In this document: positions 44,813 to 52,789 of the stretch, in pieces | How the letters are laid out: every line of letters begins with the position of its first letter | How positions within the stretch are numbered: position 1 is the stretch's first letter | Assembly: GCF_002564045.1 (NCBI RefSeq) | Contig: NZ_PDJK01000001.1 | Location: 682,001 to 746,000 of the forward strand | Source: Amycolatopsis sulphurea | Lineage (GTDB): Bacteria > Actinomycetota > Actinomycetes > Mycobacteriales > Pseudonocardiaceae | Length of the DNA: 64,000 bases | Reading direction: 5' to 3' | Program-made: the position numbers and the translations under genes | Notes under the pieces: generated by a model | The model's database searches: none | What the model saw: the letters and a program-made list of their open reading frames with translations, nothing else | Told to the model about the DNA's origin: nothing

Positions 44813-45040
44813 ATGCCAGAGGTGGATGAAGGGTCCTCGGACCATGCTATTCAGGCGGCACGTCAAACACTCGCCGGAACCGCTGTCGACGCAAGCATCA
44901 CTGCGGCAAGGCTCCGCGAAGCCGTCTCCGAAGGAACGGTACCGCCCGCGCTAGGCGCGGCCATGGCTGCGCGCCTGGACGATCTGGCCGCACGTATACG
45001 ATCGGAGGGATTTTCCGACGTTGACTCGTTGCCCGAGTAG
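44813..45040 (+). CDS. Small helical protein of unknown function
   Basis: 75 aa from ATG 44813, with GGAAGCG upstream. AIQAARQTLAGTAVDASITAA, LREAVSEGTVPPALG and MAARLDDLAARIRSEG predict three helices. No family recognised. It lies before the type VII-like cassette and could be a separate accessory gene. Confidence 0.45.
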   Translation: MPEVDEGSSDHAIQAARQTLAGTAVDASITAARLREAVSEGTVPPALGAAMAARLDDLAARIRSEGFSDVDSLPE

Positions 45041-45171
45041 ATTACCATGGCAGCGTCTAGGTAGTTTTACCTGGCTCACTTGGGTGAGATTTCTGTTGTC
45101 CGCGTGAATGTCTTGGGCCCCCTTCGTCCTCTCGTGTACGGTCATCGTGTGACTACGGGAGGGAGGCCCTG

Positions 45172-45489
45172 ATGTCGGGATACCAGGTTGTCATCGACAA
45201 GCTCAGAGAGACCGGTCGCGCTGCGTCGCGGGTGGCGGACGGGATGCGCGGAGTGGACTGCGCCGCCGCGCTGCCGGGAGGGGACGCGGGGATGCCGGGC
45301 GCGGCCTGCGTGGGCAAGCTCGCCGCGCTGCGTCAGGCGTGGACCTGGCGGGAGGACTCCATACGAACGCGCCTGCGGTCCCACGCGTCGAGTCTGTCGA
45401 TGGCGGTCGACGCCTACACGGCCCACGAGGACCAAGCCGCCCGCGATCTCGGTGCCGCGCCGCCGGCAGGGATGCGAGGGCCGGTCTGA
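45172..45489 (+). CDS. Small helical partner of the downstream hydrolase (WXG100/ESX-target-like)
   Basis: 105 aa; GAGGGAGGCC precedes ATG 45172. A helical hairpin is predicted: YQVVIDKLRETGRAASRVAD in the first arm, LRQAWTWREDSIRTRLRSH and SLSMAVDAYTAHEDQ in the second. Such proteins precede large type VII substrates in actinobacteria and staphylococci and help target them. Its stop overlaps the next start (TGATG), so it is co-translated with the hydrolase. Membership in a named family is not certain. Confidence 0.6.
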   Translation: MSGYQVVIDKLRETGRAASRVADGMRGVDCAAALPGGDAGMPGAACVGKLAALRQAWTWREDSIRTRLRSHASSLSMAVDAYTAHEDQAARDLGAAPPAGMRGPV

Positions 45490-47189
45490 TGGTCACGTGG
45501 GCGCAGGTGAGGCAATGGCAGCCGGGGCCGCTGCAGGACGCGGTCGGGCGGCTCAACGCCTCGTACAACAAGCTGGTCGCCTGCTCTGACGACCTGCGCG
45601 GGATCACCACCGCCGACGGCTGGCACGGAGATACCGCCTCGGCCGCCTCGGCCGCGGCGAACAAGATCATCGACGACCTGGAGGAATACGCCGCCGAACT
45701 CGCCGCCGGACGCCGGAGTTTCGGCGAAACCGGGGACGCGATCACCGGGGTGGTGAACGGCGTCAAGGAAGCCGAAGGGCTCGCCTCCGCGCACAACTTC
45801 GCCATCGCCGCGGACGGCGCGATCGTCGACAACGGCCCGACCCTCTGCGTCCCGGAAGACCAGAAAGACGCCGTCGCCCAGGAGCGGCAGACCATCGCGG
45901 CCGAGTTGCGCGACAGAGTGGAAGAGGTCATCCGGCAGGCGACCGACATCGACACCGACTTCTGCGCGGTGCTGGACCGGATTCTGTCCGGCCACACCAT
46001 CGACGCTACCGGCAACGACAACCAGCACACCAGCCTGGCCGCTGCGGGCGATTCCGGATTCGCCCTGGGCGGATTGTCGGTGCTGGCACCGCCGCCGGTC
46101 GACGCCGCCCCGTCGATGAACGCAGCCTGGTGGGCCGCGCTCTCGCCCAACCAGCGAGCCGCCCTGATCAGGGACCATCCCGACATGGTCGGCAACCGCG
46201 ACGGCATCAAAGCGGCAGACCGCAGCAAAGCCAACCTGAACCTCATGGACCGGGAACGGCAAAGCTTCACCGCCGAACTCGACCGCCTGAAACGCGAAGA
46301 CGGCGACTCCGACGAAATCGCACGGATCGAAGAACGCCTCAAAGCGCTCAACGCGATCACCGCCATGATGCACAACCCGGACGGCACCCTCAACACCGAC
46401 CGCCAGCTCATGTCACTCGACATGACAGGCGACCACCCCAAAGCAGCCATCGCCAACGGCGACGTCGACACCGCCCAGCACGTAGCCGTATTCACCCCCG
46501 GCATGAACTCCACAGTCGACGGCAACATGCACGGATACGTGGAGGATATGCAAGGGGTGCGAAATAGTGCACAGGATATGCTGTTAAAAAACAATACTCC
46601 GGCGAGCGTAGCGACGGTTACGTGGCTGGGATACGAACCGTCATCGTTTGACGATCCGGGTTCGCTTTTCGGGCTGGCTTCAGGAGATAATTCCAGTTTC
46701 GGCGGCGATAAGCTGGCGAAATTCGACCAAGGGATCAACGCCGCGCGACCGGCCGATCCGCACATGACCGCACTAGGGCACTCGCAAGGATCGCTTGTCA
46801 CCGGAATCAGTCTGAGCCATTCGGGCACAGGTGTCGACGATGCGGTATTCTTCGGCTCTCCTGGTATATCCGAAAATTTTGGCATCGACAACACCGCGCA
46901 CGATCTCAAGATTCCGGAAGGTCACGCGTACAATCTGAGAGCAGACGGCGACGATGTCGCCACATGGGCTCCCGAAACCTGGCGCTATGGACGAGCACCA
47001 TACGACATGCCGGGAATGCAGCAGCTGTCGGCGGACAGCGCCACCAGCGCCGACGGTTCCCAGTACGCATCCTCGCACGGGCACAGCGAGTACACTAAGA
47101 CCATGCCCGACGGCACCGACAGCACCAGTAAGCACAACATAGCTGCAATTGTGGCGGGGATGCCGCAACTCGCCATCGCGGCACGCTAG
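45489..47189 (+). CDS. Probable type VII-secreted alpha/beta-hydrolase (DUF1023-like)
   Basis: 566 aa. Residues 1-190 are a long alpha-helical module with a WxG turn (ITTADGWHGDTASAASAAAN), the ESX/LXG-like secretion domain. The linker AAWWAALSPNQRAALIRDHP is typical just before DUF1023. The catalytic part follows: VAVFTPGMNSTVDGNMHGY, MTALGHSQGSLVTG (nucleophile Ser), FFGSPGI and a late SHGHSEY His. DUF1023 proteins are predicted lipases/esterases. GC content and codon choice fall sharply from about nt 46540 onward, as if the C-terminal half was exchanged. The next gene encodes a lipoprotein, a possible immunity partner. Confidence 0.8.
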   Translation: MVTWAQVRQWQPGPLQDAVGRLNASYNKLVACSDDLRGITTADGWHGDTASAASAAANKIIDDLEEYAAELAAGRRSFGETGDAITGVVNGVKEAEGLASAHNFAIAADGAIVDNGPTLCVPEDQKDAVAQERQTIAAELRDRVEEVIRQATDIDTDFCAVLDRILSGHTIDATGNDNQHTSLAAAGDSGFALGGLSVLAPPPVDAAPSMNAAWWAALSPNQRAALIRDHPDMVGNRDGIKAADRSKANLNLMDRERQSFTAELDRLKREDGDSDEIARIEERLKALNAITAMMHNPDGTLNTDRQLMSLDMTGDHPKAAIANGDVDTAQHVAVFTPGMNSTVDGNMHGYVEDMQGVRNSAQDMLLKNNTPASVATVTWLGYEPSSFDDPGSLFGLASGDNSSFGGDKLAKFDQGINAARPADPHMTALGHSQGSLVTGISLSHSGTGVDDAVFFGSPGISENFGIDNTAHDLKIPEGHAYNLRADGDDVATWAPETWRYGRAPYDMPGMQQLSADSATSADGSQYASSHGHSEYTKTMPDGTDSTSKHNIAAIVAGMPQLAIAAR

Positions 47190-47202
47190 GGAGACGGCAA
47201 CC

Positions 47203-47790
47203 GTGCAACGACGAACTTCTACTGTGGCAGTCCTTGCCGCAGGTCTCCTGCTGACCGCTGGATGCAGCAATGGAAGCCCGTCTCCAGACCCGACGCCGTC
47301 AGGAAAGCCCATGCAAAGTCAGCAACAGTTCACAGAACTTATGACACGGCCCACCATCACCGAGATGGTGGCACGTTACGAGCAGATGCGTGGAGAAATT
47401 CGCACTCAGCTCACGAGGGATCTTGGTGTGACCCAGTGGGCGGAACAACCCGGTTCGTCAAACTACACTGGATGCGCCCGAGAGTTTCCCGACGTGAATG
47501 TTCAAGATGTTCAGAAACAGCACCCCGCAACCTGGTACTCGCCCACCCCTATATCGCCGGAGAATTGGGAAAAGGCGAAAGGTACCGTTTCCTCGGTGGC
47601 ACGCAGGTACGGATTTGACAAAACCGCACTCGTGATCGATAGCGCCAACAACTTGCAGTTCGACCTTAATGACAAGTACCGCTCGGAGCTGTCATTCGGT
47701 TCCGCTAAGAATACAATTCTTGCATTAACAACTGGGTGCCACTTGACGGCCGCGGCGAAGCAGCGTGGAGAACCCAGCCCGGCACAGTGA
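47203..47790 (+). CDS. Lipoprotein, candidate immunity partner of the hydrolase
   Basis: 195 aa from GTG 47203, with GGGAGACGG upstream. Lipobox LLLTAGCSNG (Cys about 20), Ser/Pro linker, then a folded domain of about 150 residues: FTELMTRPTITEMVARYEQM, NYTGCAREFPDV, YGFDKTALVIDSANNLQFDL, LALTTGCHLTAA, with two or three cysteines. I see no enzymatic motif. It is 13 bp behind the hydrolase and shares its low GC content. A membrane-anchored protein facing outward would be positioned to block a returning lipase. Confidence 0.6.
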   Translation: MQRRTSTVAVLAAGLLLTAGCSNGSPSPDPTPSGKPMQSQQQFTELMTRPTITEMVARYEQMRGEIRTQLTRDLGVTQWAEQPGSSNYTGCAREFPDVNVQDVQKQHPATWYSPTPISPENWEKAKGTVSSVARRYGFDKTALVIDSANNLQFDLNDKYRSELSFGSAKNTILALTTGCHLTAAAKQRGEPSPAQ

Positions 47791-47908
47791 TGTCACGTCC
47801 GGTGCGCCGAGCCACGGGTGGACGCTGGCTAACTGGCGAGCGTCACCCCACGCCTCACTGCTGGGAAGCATTCGACATGTCGACTGTCTTTAATTGTTTC
47901 TGAAATAC

Positions 47909-47956
47909 AAAAAGCCCCTCTTCAGGTCATCAGACCAGAGAGAGGGGCTTTTTTCG
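47909..47956. terminator. Bidirectional rho-independent terminator
   Basis: AAAAAGCCCCTCT, a loop, then AGAGAGGGGCTTTTTT: a strong stem with A and T runs on both sides, between the converging lipoprotein gene and the minus-strand gene at 48148. Confidence 0.85.
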
Positions 47957-47965
47957 ATTGCGCTG

Positions 47966-48148
47966 CTACTTGTACTCGGTGACGATTTTCCGCTTCGGGC
48001 CGACCTTGTGCCACACCGTCAGGGGGAACCAGACGAACAGCCCCCACATGCCCGCAGTAACGATCGTGAGGAACAGATGAAGCCCGTGCGAGGTCTTCTT
48101 CCGTTCGCGGCTGATGGCCCGTCCGGGCGGGGGCGGTACGGCGGTCAT
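47966..48148 (-). CDS. Small single-span membrane protein
   Basis: 60 aa from ATG 48148, with AAGGGAG upstream. A basic N-terminus (RAISRERKKTSHGLHLF) leads into one helix, LTIVTAGMWGLFVWFPLTVW, and a basic tail ending VTEYK. Similar small proteins are common on actinobacterial phages and islands. Function unknown. It is downstream of lsr2 in the same direction. Confidence 0.6.
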   Translation of the reverse strand: MTAVPPPPGRAISRERKKTSHGLHLFLTIVTAGMWGLFVWFPLTVWHKVGPKRKIVTEYK

Positions 48149-48201
48149 GCGACTCCCTTCAAGGCGTGTACGCACTTCCATCGGTCCGCGCTCGGAAGGC
48201 G

Positions 48202-48633
48202 TTACTTCGCAGCGGCTTTGCGCGAAGTCCGCGGCTTCCTGGCTGCCGCGACAGGCTTCTTGGCCGCCTGCTTCTTCGGCGGCACCTCGTCGCGCTTCTC
48301 GTACGCCTCGATGACCTCGTTCGGGACTCGGCCCCGGTCGGACAGACCGGTGAAGCCGTTGGCCCTGCCCCATTCGCGAATCGCCTGGTTACGCTGGCGC
48401 TTCTCGGTCAGGGACTCGCCAGTCGACGCGCGGCTGCCAGCAGCCCGGCGCTTGCGACCGCCGACACGGCGACCGGACTCGGTGTAGCGGTACAAGGCGT
48501 CGCGGAGGTCGTTCGCGTTCTCGTCCGACAGGTCGATCTCGTAGTCGACGCCGTCCAGGGCGAACGGAACGGTCTGGGTTGCCTCGCCCCCGTCGAGGTC
48601 GTCAACCATCGACACGTGCACTTTCTGAGCCAC
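48202..48633 (-). CDS. lsr2: Lsr2-family nucleoid-associated protein
   Basis: 143 aa from GTG 48633 (GGAGGAAAG six bases upstream). VHVSMVDDLDGGEATQTVPF and GVDYEIDLSDENANDLRDAL form the oligomerisation domain. NQAIREWGRANGFTGLSDRG (with the RGR-type AT-hook RGRVPNEV) is the DNA-binding domain. The C-terminus is Lys/Ala-rich. Lsr2 silences AT-rich foreign DNA like H-NS. This copy lies in the lower-GC region and is longer than the classic 112-aa protein, so it may be an island-borne paralogue. Confidence 0.92.
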   Translation of the reverse strand: MAQKVHVSMVDDLDGGEATQTVPFALDGVDYEIDLSDENANDLRDALYRYTESGRRVGGRKRRAAGSRASTGESLTEKRQRNQAIREWGRANGFTGLSDRGRVPNEVIEAYEKRDEVPPKKQAAKKPVAAARKPRTSRKAAAK

Positions 48634-48734
48634 TGACTTTCCTCCACATGCTGTTTCGGGCGTTCCCCCAGGTTCGCCCCCTGTGTCCGGTTGTACCACA
48701 CGCTTGTTTGACGTAAACACTGGTTACTCCGCGT

Positions 48735-49640
48735 TCAGAATGCGCCGTCGGTGACTTGCAGGCAGGTGAGACCGAGTTCGCGCCACATGGCGACGACCTG
48801 GTTTCGGTCGTCGAGTACGGCGAGAACGTTGAAGTGTTCCCGGATGTGCTGGTCAAATAGCTCGTGCTTCACGATGGCGTCGCGGCGACTGTCGCCGGCC
48901 GGTCGCATGAGGAGCCGGTGGTTCGGCAGATCGACGTGTCGTTCGAGCCACCGTTCGGTTTCGCCGCGGGCGTCTTCGGTGCGGCCCGAGACAAAGGCCA
49001 CGGCGTATCCCTGCTGGTACAGGCTCCGGACGAGCTCGATCACGGGCTGGTTCGGAGAGTCCTCGCCGACTCGGGCCGCGTCGAACGGCGAGCGGTCGCC
49101 CATCCGGGCCACGGTGCCGTCGATGTCGACCAGGACTGCCTTCGGCAACCCCGGGGATGGTTCGTACGGTCCAGATTCTCGCGTTTCGTCGATTACCGGC
49201 AGCGGCAGCGGGTACCGCTGGCCCCAGATAAACCGGGCGTGGAGATCACGGATGCGGTCAGCCCCCACGGTGCGCTCGCGGTCGTGGTCGCGCTGGATGC
49301 AGGTCTCCAGCGGTTCGTCGGTGAGATCAACGACACGCCATTCGGCGCGCTCGGCGCGAGCGAGTTCGGCGAGCCTGCGGACGTAGCGGGCACGCAAATT
49401 CATGTCGTCGACCAGGACGCGGTCGCCCGCGCGAAGTCTCTGCCGGACGATGTGTGCCTGAAGTTCGGTGACTCGGTGCTCGTCCGCGCGGCCGAGCTGT
49501 CCGCCCTCAGCGCCGAACAGCAACCGCCGGAGGTGGTCCCTTCCTGCCAGGACGCCGCCGCTGAGGGTCTGCTCCAGCTCCGCGAGGCTGGTCTTTCCCG
49601 AACCGGGGAGTCCTCGGAAGATGATCAGTTCACCGGGCAC
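48735..49640 (-). CDS. Polynucleotide kinase/3'-phosphatase (T4 Pnkp-like), RNA repair
   Basis: 301 aa. The N-terminal kinase has P-loop IFRGLPGSGKTSLAEL and VLVDDMNLRARYVRRL (substrate Asp); the C-terminal half is a HAD phosphatase: LVDIDGTVARMGDRSPFD, VSGRTEDARGETERWL, VLDDRNQVVAMWRELGL. This is the T4 Pnkp order and length. It makes 5'-phosphate and 3'-OH ends on broken RNA. The start overlaps the stop of the ligase gene by 11 bp. Together they form a tRNA-repair pair of the type phages use against anticodon nucleases. Confidence 0.88.
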   Translation of the reverse strand: MPGELIIFRGLPGSGKTSLAELEQTLSGGVLAGRDHLRRLLFGAEGGQLGRADEHRVTELQAHIVRQRLRAGDRVLVDDMNLRARYVRRLAELARAERAEWRVVDLTDEPLETCIQRDHDRERTVGADRIRDLHARFIWGQRYPLPLPVIDETRESGPYEPSPGLPKAVLVDIDGTVARMGDRSPFDAARVGEDSPNQPVIELVRSLYQQGYAVAFVSGRTEDARGETERWLERHVDLPNHRLLMRPAGDSRRDAIVKHELFDQHIREHFNVLAVLDDRNQVVAMWRELGLTCLQVTDGAF

Positions 49641-50622
49641 GGGCGGCCTCCGTCCAGGGTCGGGCGGGGCGGTGTTCGGCGTCGGGCCGGAGCTGTTTCC
49701 AGATGATCCGGCTGTAGTCGTAGCCGTCGAGCAGGGCGAACAGGCAGGAACGCAGCCAGGGGTCGTCCTTCTCGATCGCCAGGGCGAAGTCCTTCCGCGG
49801 ACCGAGGACCAGGCCGGCGCGGGCCAGTTCCTCCCACCTGTCGAGCACCGCGCACACCATTGCGCCCGCGTCGAGGGCCAGGCGCTCGATGACGCTGGTG
49901 ACCCAGTCGAAGTACTCGTCGGGCAGTCCCGCGAACAGCTCGTCTGTCTCGTCGTGGGTGGCGAGGTACTCCCAGACAGTGCGTTCGTTCAGGCCGGTCA
50001 CGATCTTGTGGAGCCGGACGTAGTCGGCCTGCTTGAGCTTGACCCGCTCGTCGGAGTCGAGGAAGTGGACCACGAGCCCTTCGGCACCGTGCCGGGGCGG
50101 GGCAGCGAGAGCTTCGCGGAGGGAGAAGTACCTGAACACGGTGGTCCAGGGACCTGGCCAGTAGGTCGCGCCGGGTCCGAAACTCACGCCGGTTTCGATG
50201 TCGACCATGCCGAGCGCGATCAGGTCGTCCCGGTCGCCGTAGTTCACGACGATGCGGTTCTCCGGGTAGATGATCTCGAACAGCACGGTCTTGCCTGGCA
50301 TCGGTTCGTAGCGGCCGGCGTAGCGCTCGTTCCACACGTCAGTCGCGTGAAGCGCCTGCTCGCTGGTGAAGGAACCTCGGGTGGCGACGGCGTATCCGCC
50401 TGCGGTCAGCGGGTAGAGGATGCCGAGCGAACCGTCCATCTTGTCGGTCACCAGGACCGATTCGTCGGTGCGCCAGCGAGGGTGTTTCTCCTCGCCGTGG
50501 TTGAAGAACTTCGCGAACGGACGGGCCACGATGTCATGGGTTCGGGTATCGACGATCAGGCCGCGGCAAGCGCGGGTGGCGCGGTTCCAGACGCGAAGCT
50601 GCTGCCGGGCGGTAGCCGTCAG
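49630..50622 (-). pseudogene. T4 Rnl1-like RNA ligase, N-terminus missing
   Basis: About 330 codons remain. LVTDKMDGSLGILY holds the adenylated Lys; LFEIIYPENRIVVNYG, EGLVVHFLD and RVKLKQADYVRLHKI are motifs III-V of Rnl1-type ligases. The frame begins inside RVWNRATRACRGLIVD. Homologous ligases have about 40-50 more residues and a start codon before this point, but here the sequence runs straight into the 3' end of the EamA gene without ATG, GTG or TTG. Likely a deletion removed the promoter and start. The adjacent kinase gene is intact. Confidence 0.75.
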
Positions 50623-51572
50623 CGCCGTCGCGCCCGCCCCGCGAAGCACACTGCGGCGAGCACGACCGCGCAGCCGATCAGCTGCAGCGCACTCGGTTCC
50701 TCGCCGAGCAGCACGATCCCGAACAGCACCGCGCCGATCGGCTGCAGCAGCATCAGCACCGCCCCGGTCGACGAGGGCATCCGCGGCAGCGCGCCGGCGA
50801 TCAGCAGCCAGCCGGCCACCTGACCGACCACGCCCAGCGCGACGAACCAGCTGAACGCGGACCAGCCCGGTGTGAAGTCCAGACGGTGGAACGGCAGGCC
50901 CAGCGCCAGCGACACGGCGCCGGCGGACAGCGTCGCCAGCAACAGGGAACGAACCTGTGTCGACGGCGTGGTACTGAACCGGATCAGCAGCAGGTACACC
51001 GAATATCCGGCACCCGCGGCCAGTGCGAAGAGCGCGCCCAGCAGCGGGTCCGCGCCGGTCACCACGGTGCCGGCGAACCCGCCGGCCAGCACGATGCCGA
51101 CGAGCAGCACCGGTGTGGTGATCAGGAACCGGCGGTCCGGACGATCGCGCAGGAACAGGAACGCCAGCAGGGGCACGAGCACGACCTGTACCGACAGCAG
51201 CACCGTGGCGATCCCGGCGCCGACCTTCGGAATCGCCTCGCCCCACAGCACGAAGTCCACGCCGATGCCGAGCCCGGCGAACAGTGGCGCGACGACGTTC
51301 ACACGCACCCGCGTGCGCCGGGCCTCGCTTCGCGCGAGCAGCGCCAGGATCGGCAGCGCGATGAGGCAGCGCCAGAACGCACTGGTCGCTCCGCTCGCTC
51401 CGGACAGCTTGATGAACACCGACGACAATGCGACGCAGAGACTGCCGGCCGTCGCCAGCAGTCGCGGGTCGAAGCGGCCGGTGAACACCGCGATCGGCCC
51501 GGCCGGTGGCGCGATGGGGAGTTCGGTGGTCGTCACGACGTCCAGCCTGCGAGTGGCAACTGTCAAGGACAA
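50619..51572 (-). CDS. EamA (DMT-superfamily) metabolite exporter
   Basis: 317 aa with ten hydrophobic helices in two EamA repeats: LCVALSSVFIKLSGASGATSAFWR and GALFALAAGAGYSVYLLLIR. GAVLMLLQPIGAVLFGIVLLGE is the second-repeat signature. It exports amino acids or other metabolites. It is divergent from a LysR regulator and is a typical LysR-controlled exporter. Its stop abuts the truncated RNA ligase. Confidence 0.9.
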   Translation of the reverse strand: MSLTVATRRLDVVTTTELPIAPPAGPIAVFTGRFDPRLLATAGSLCVALSSVFIKLSGASGATSAFWRCLIALPILALLARSEARRTRVRVNVVAPLFAGLGIGVDFVLWGEAIPKVGAGIATVLLSVQVVLVPLLAFLFLRDRPDRRFLITTPVLLVGIVLAGGFAGTVVTGADPLLGALFALAAGAGYSVYLLLIRFSTTPSTQVRSLLLATLSAGAVSLALGLPFHRLDFTPGWSAFSWFVALGVVGQVAGWLLIAGALPRMPSSTGAVLMLLQPIGAVLFGIVLLGEEPSALQLIGCAVVLAAVCFAGRARRR

Positions 51573-51573
51573 G

Positions 51574-51583
51574 CGAATATTCG
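51574..51583. promoter_or_regulatory. CGAATATTCG palindrome, LysR-type site candidate
   Basis: A perfect 10-bp palindrome with an AT core, midway in the 38-bp gap between the EamA and LysR starts. A LysR-type box is inferred from position. Confidence 0.5.
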
Positions 51584-51610
51584 TGTGTAGAACTCGGTAG
51601 TATCGCTACC

Positions 51611-52519
51611 GTGTTCAATGTGGATCGGCTGCGTGCGCTGCATGCGGTGGCACAGCACGGCTCGGTGGCCGCCGCGGCCGCTGCGCTGCACGTCACGCCG
51701 TCGGGTGTGTCACAGCAACTGGCGAAGCTCGAACGGGAGGCGGGGCAGGAGCTACTGGAGCCGCGCGGCCGGGGCGTGCGGCTGACCCGGGCCGGGCGGC
51801 TGCTGGCCTCGCATGCCGAACGGGTGCTCGCGCAGCTGGCGCAGGCCCGTACGGATCTGGAGCGGCTGCGCGAGGACGTGCTGGGGCCGCTGCGCATCGC
51901 CGCGATCTCCACCTGCGTGCACGCGCTGCTGCCGCCGACGCTGGCCGCGCTCGGCGAGCAGCACCCGCGGCTGGAGGTGACCCTGCGCGAGGGTGAGGCC
52001 GAGGTGACGCTGCCGCAGTTGGTCACGGGCGACGTCGATGTGGCAGTGGTGGAAAGCTGGGCGGACCTGCCGACCGTGGTACCGCCGTCGGCGACGCGCG
52101 TGACGCTGTTCTCCGACGTCGCGGACCTGGCGCTGCCCGCCGGGCACCGGCTCGCCCACCGCCGGGTGGTCGATCTCGCCGAGGTCGACGACCTCCCGTG
52201 GATCGCATGGACGGCCGGTTCCCGGTGCCACACCTGGCTCGTGCAGGTGCTCCGGGCGCAGGATGTGGAGCCGCGGATCAGCTGCACCGTCGGTGGTTAC
52301 CCGACCCAGCTGGCGCTCGTGGCCGGGAACGCGGGCGCCGCACTGGTGCCGCGGCTCGCCCGCGGCCGGGTACCGGACGGCGTCCGCATTGTCGGCACGC
52401 GCCCTGCACTCGACCGCACGATCATGGCCACCTGCCGGACGGGCGAGGAGTCGCTCGGCGGGGTCCGAGCGGCGCTGGACGCGTTGCGGTCGGCGTCGGC
52501 CCGGTTCACGGGGTGGTGA
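51611..52519 (+). CDS. LysR-family regulator (ArgP/IciA-like)
   Basis: 302 aa from GTG 51611. The winged helix RLRALHAVAQHGSVAAAAAALHVTPSGVSQQLAKLE spans the first 45 residues in consecutive motifs. The periplasmic-binding-like effector domain follows (LRIAAISTCVHALLPPTL, GDVDVAVVESW, LVAGNAGAALVPRLA). Divergent from the EamA gene, which it probably activates when an amino acid or related effector is present. Confidence 0.9.
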   Translation: MFNVDRLRALHAVAQHGSVAAAAAALHVTPSGVSQQLAKLEREAGQELLEPRGRGVRLTRAGRLLASHAERVLAQLAQARTDLERLREDVLGPLRIAAISTCVHALLPPTLAALGEQHPRLEVTLREGEAEVTLPQLVTGDVDVAVVESWADLPTVVPPSATRVTLFSDVADLALPAGHRLAHRRVVDLAEVDDLPWIAWTAGSRCHTWLVQVLRAQDVEPRISCTVGGYPTQLALVAGNAGAALVPRLARGRVPDGVRIVGTRPALDRTIMATCRTGEESLGGVRAALDALRSASARFTGW

Positions 52520-52547
52520 GCTGTTTCGGGTGAGGACGCGGGTGGGG

Positions 52548-52722
52548 TGGGGTGTCGGCAAAGTCGGTGTGGAGGTCCGTGAAGGGGCCCTTCACGGACT
52601 CTGAGTCTGTGAAGGGCCCCTTCACAGACCTGAAACCGGTCCGGCGCACGCCACGAGGTGGTGTCGCACACACCTCCGCATCGCCCGCTGCCGGGTCCCC
52701 GACCAACTTTGCCGGAACCCTG
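52548..52722. mobile_element. MITE-like palindromic element, complete, 11-bp target duplication
   Basis: 175 bp from TGGGGTGTCGGCAAAGTCGG to TTGCCGGAACCCTG. The exact repeat CGCGGGTGGGG flanks it at 52537-52547 and 52723-52733. The core palindromes are at about 52580-52628, followed by the conserved body CCGGCGCACGCCACGAGG. Inserted 28 bp after the LysR stop; opposite orientation to the 25503 copy. Confidence 0.92.
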
Positions 52723-52789
52723 CGCGGGTGGGGTTGCGGGGGTGGCGTTGGCCGGTGGGTTCGACGGTGGCTGATGGGTGCGGCGGGGT

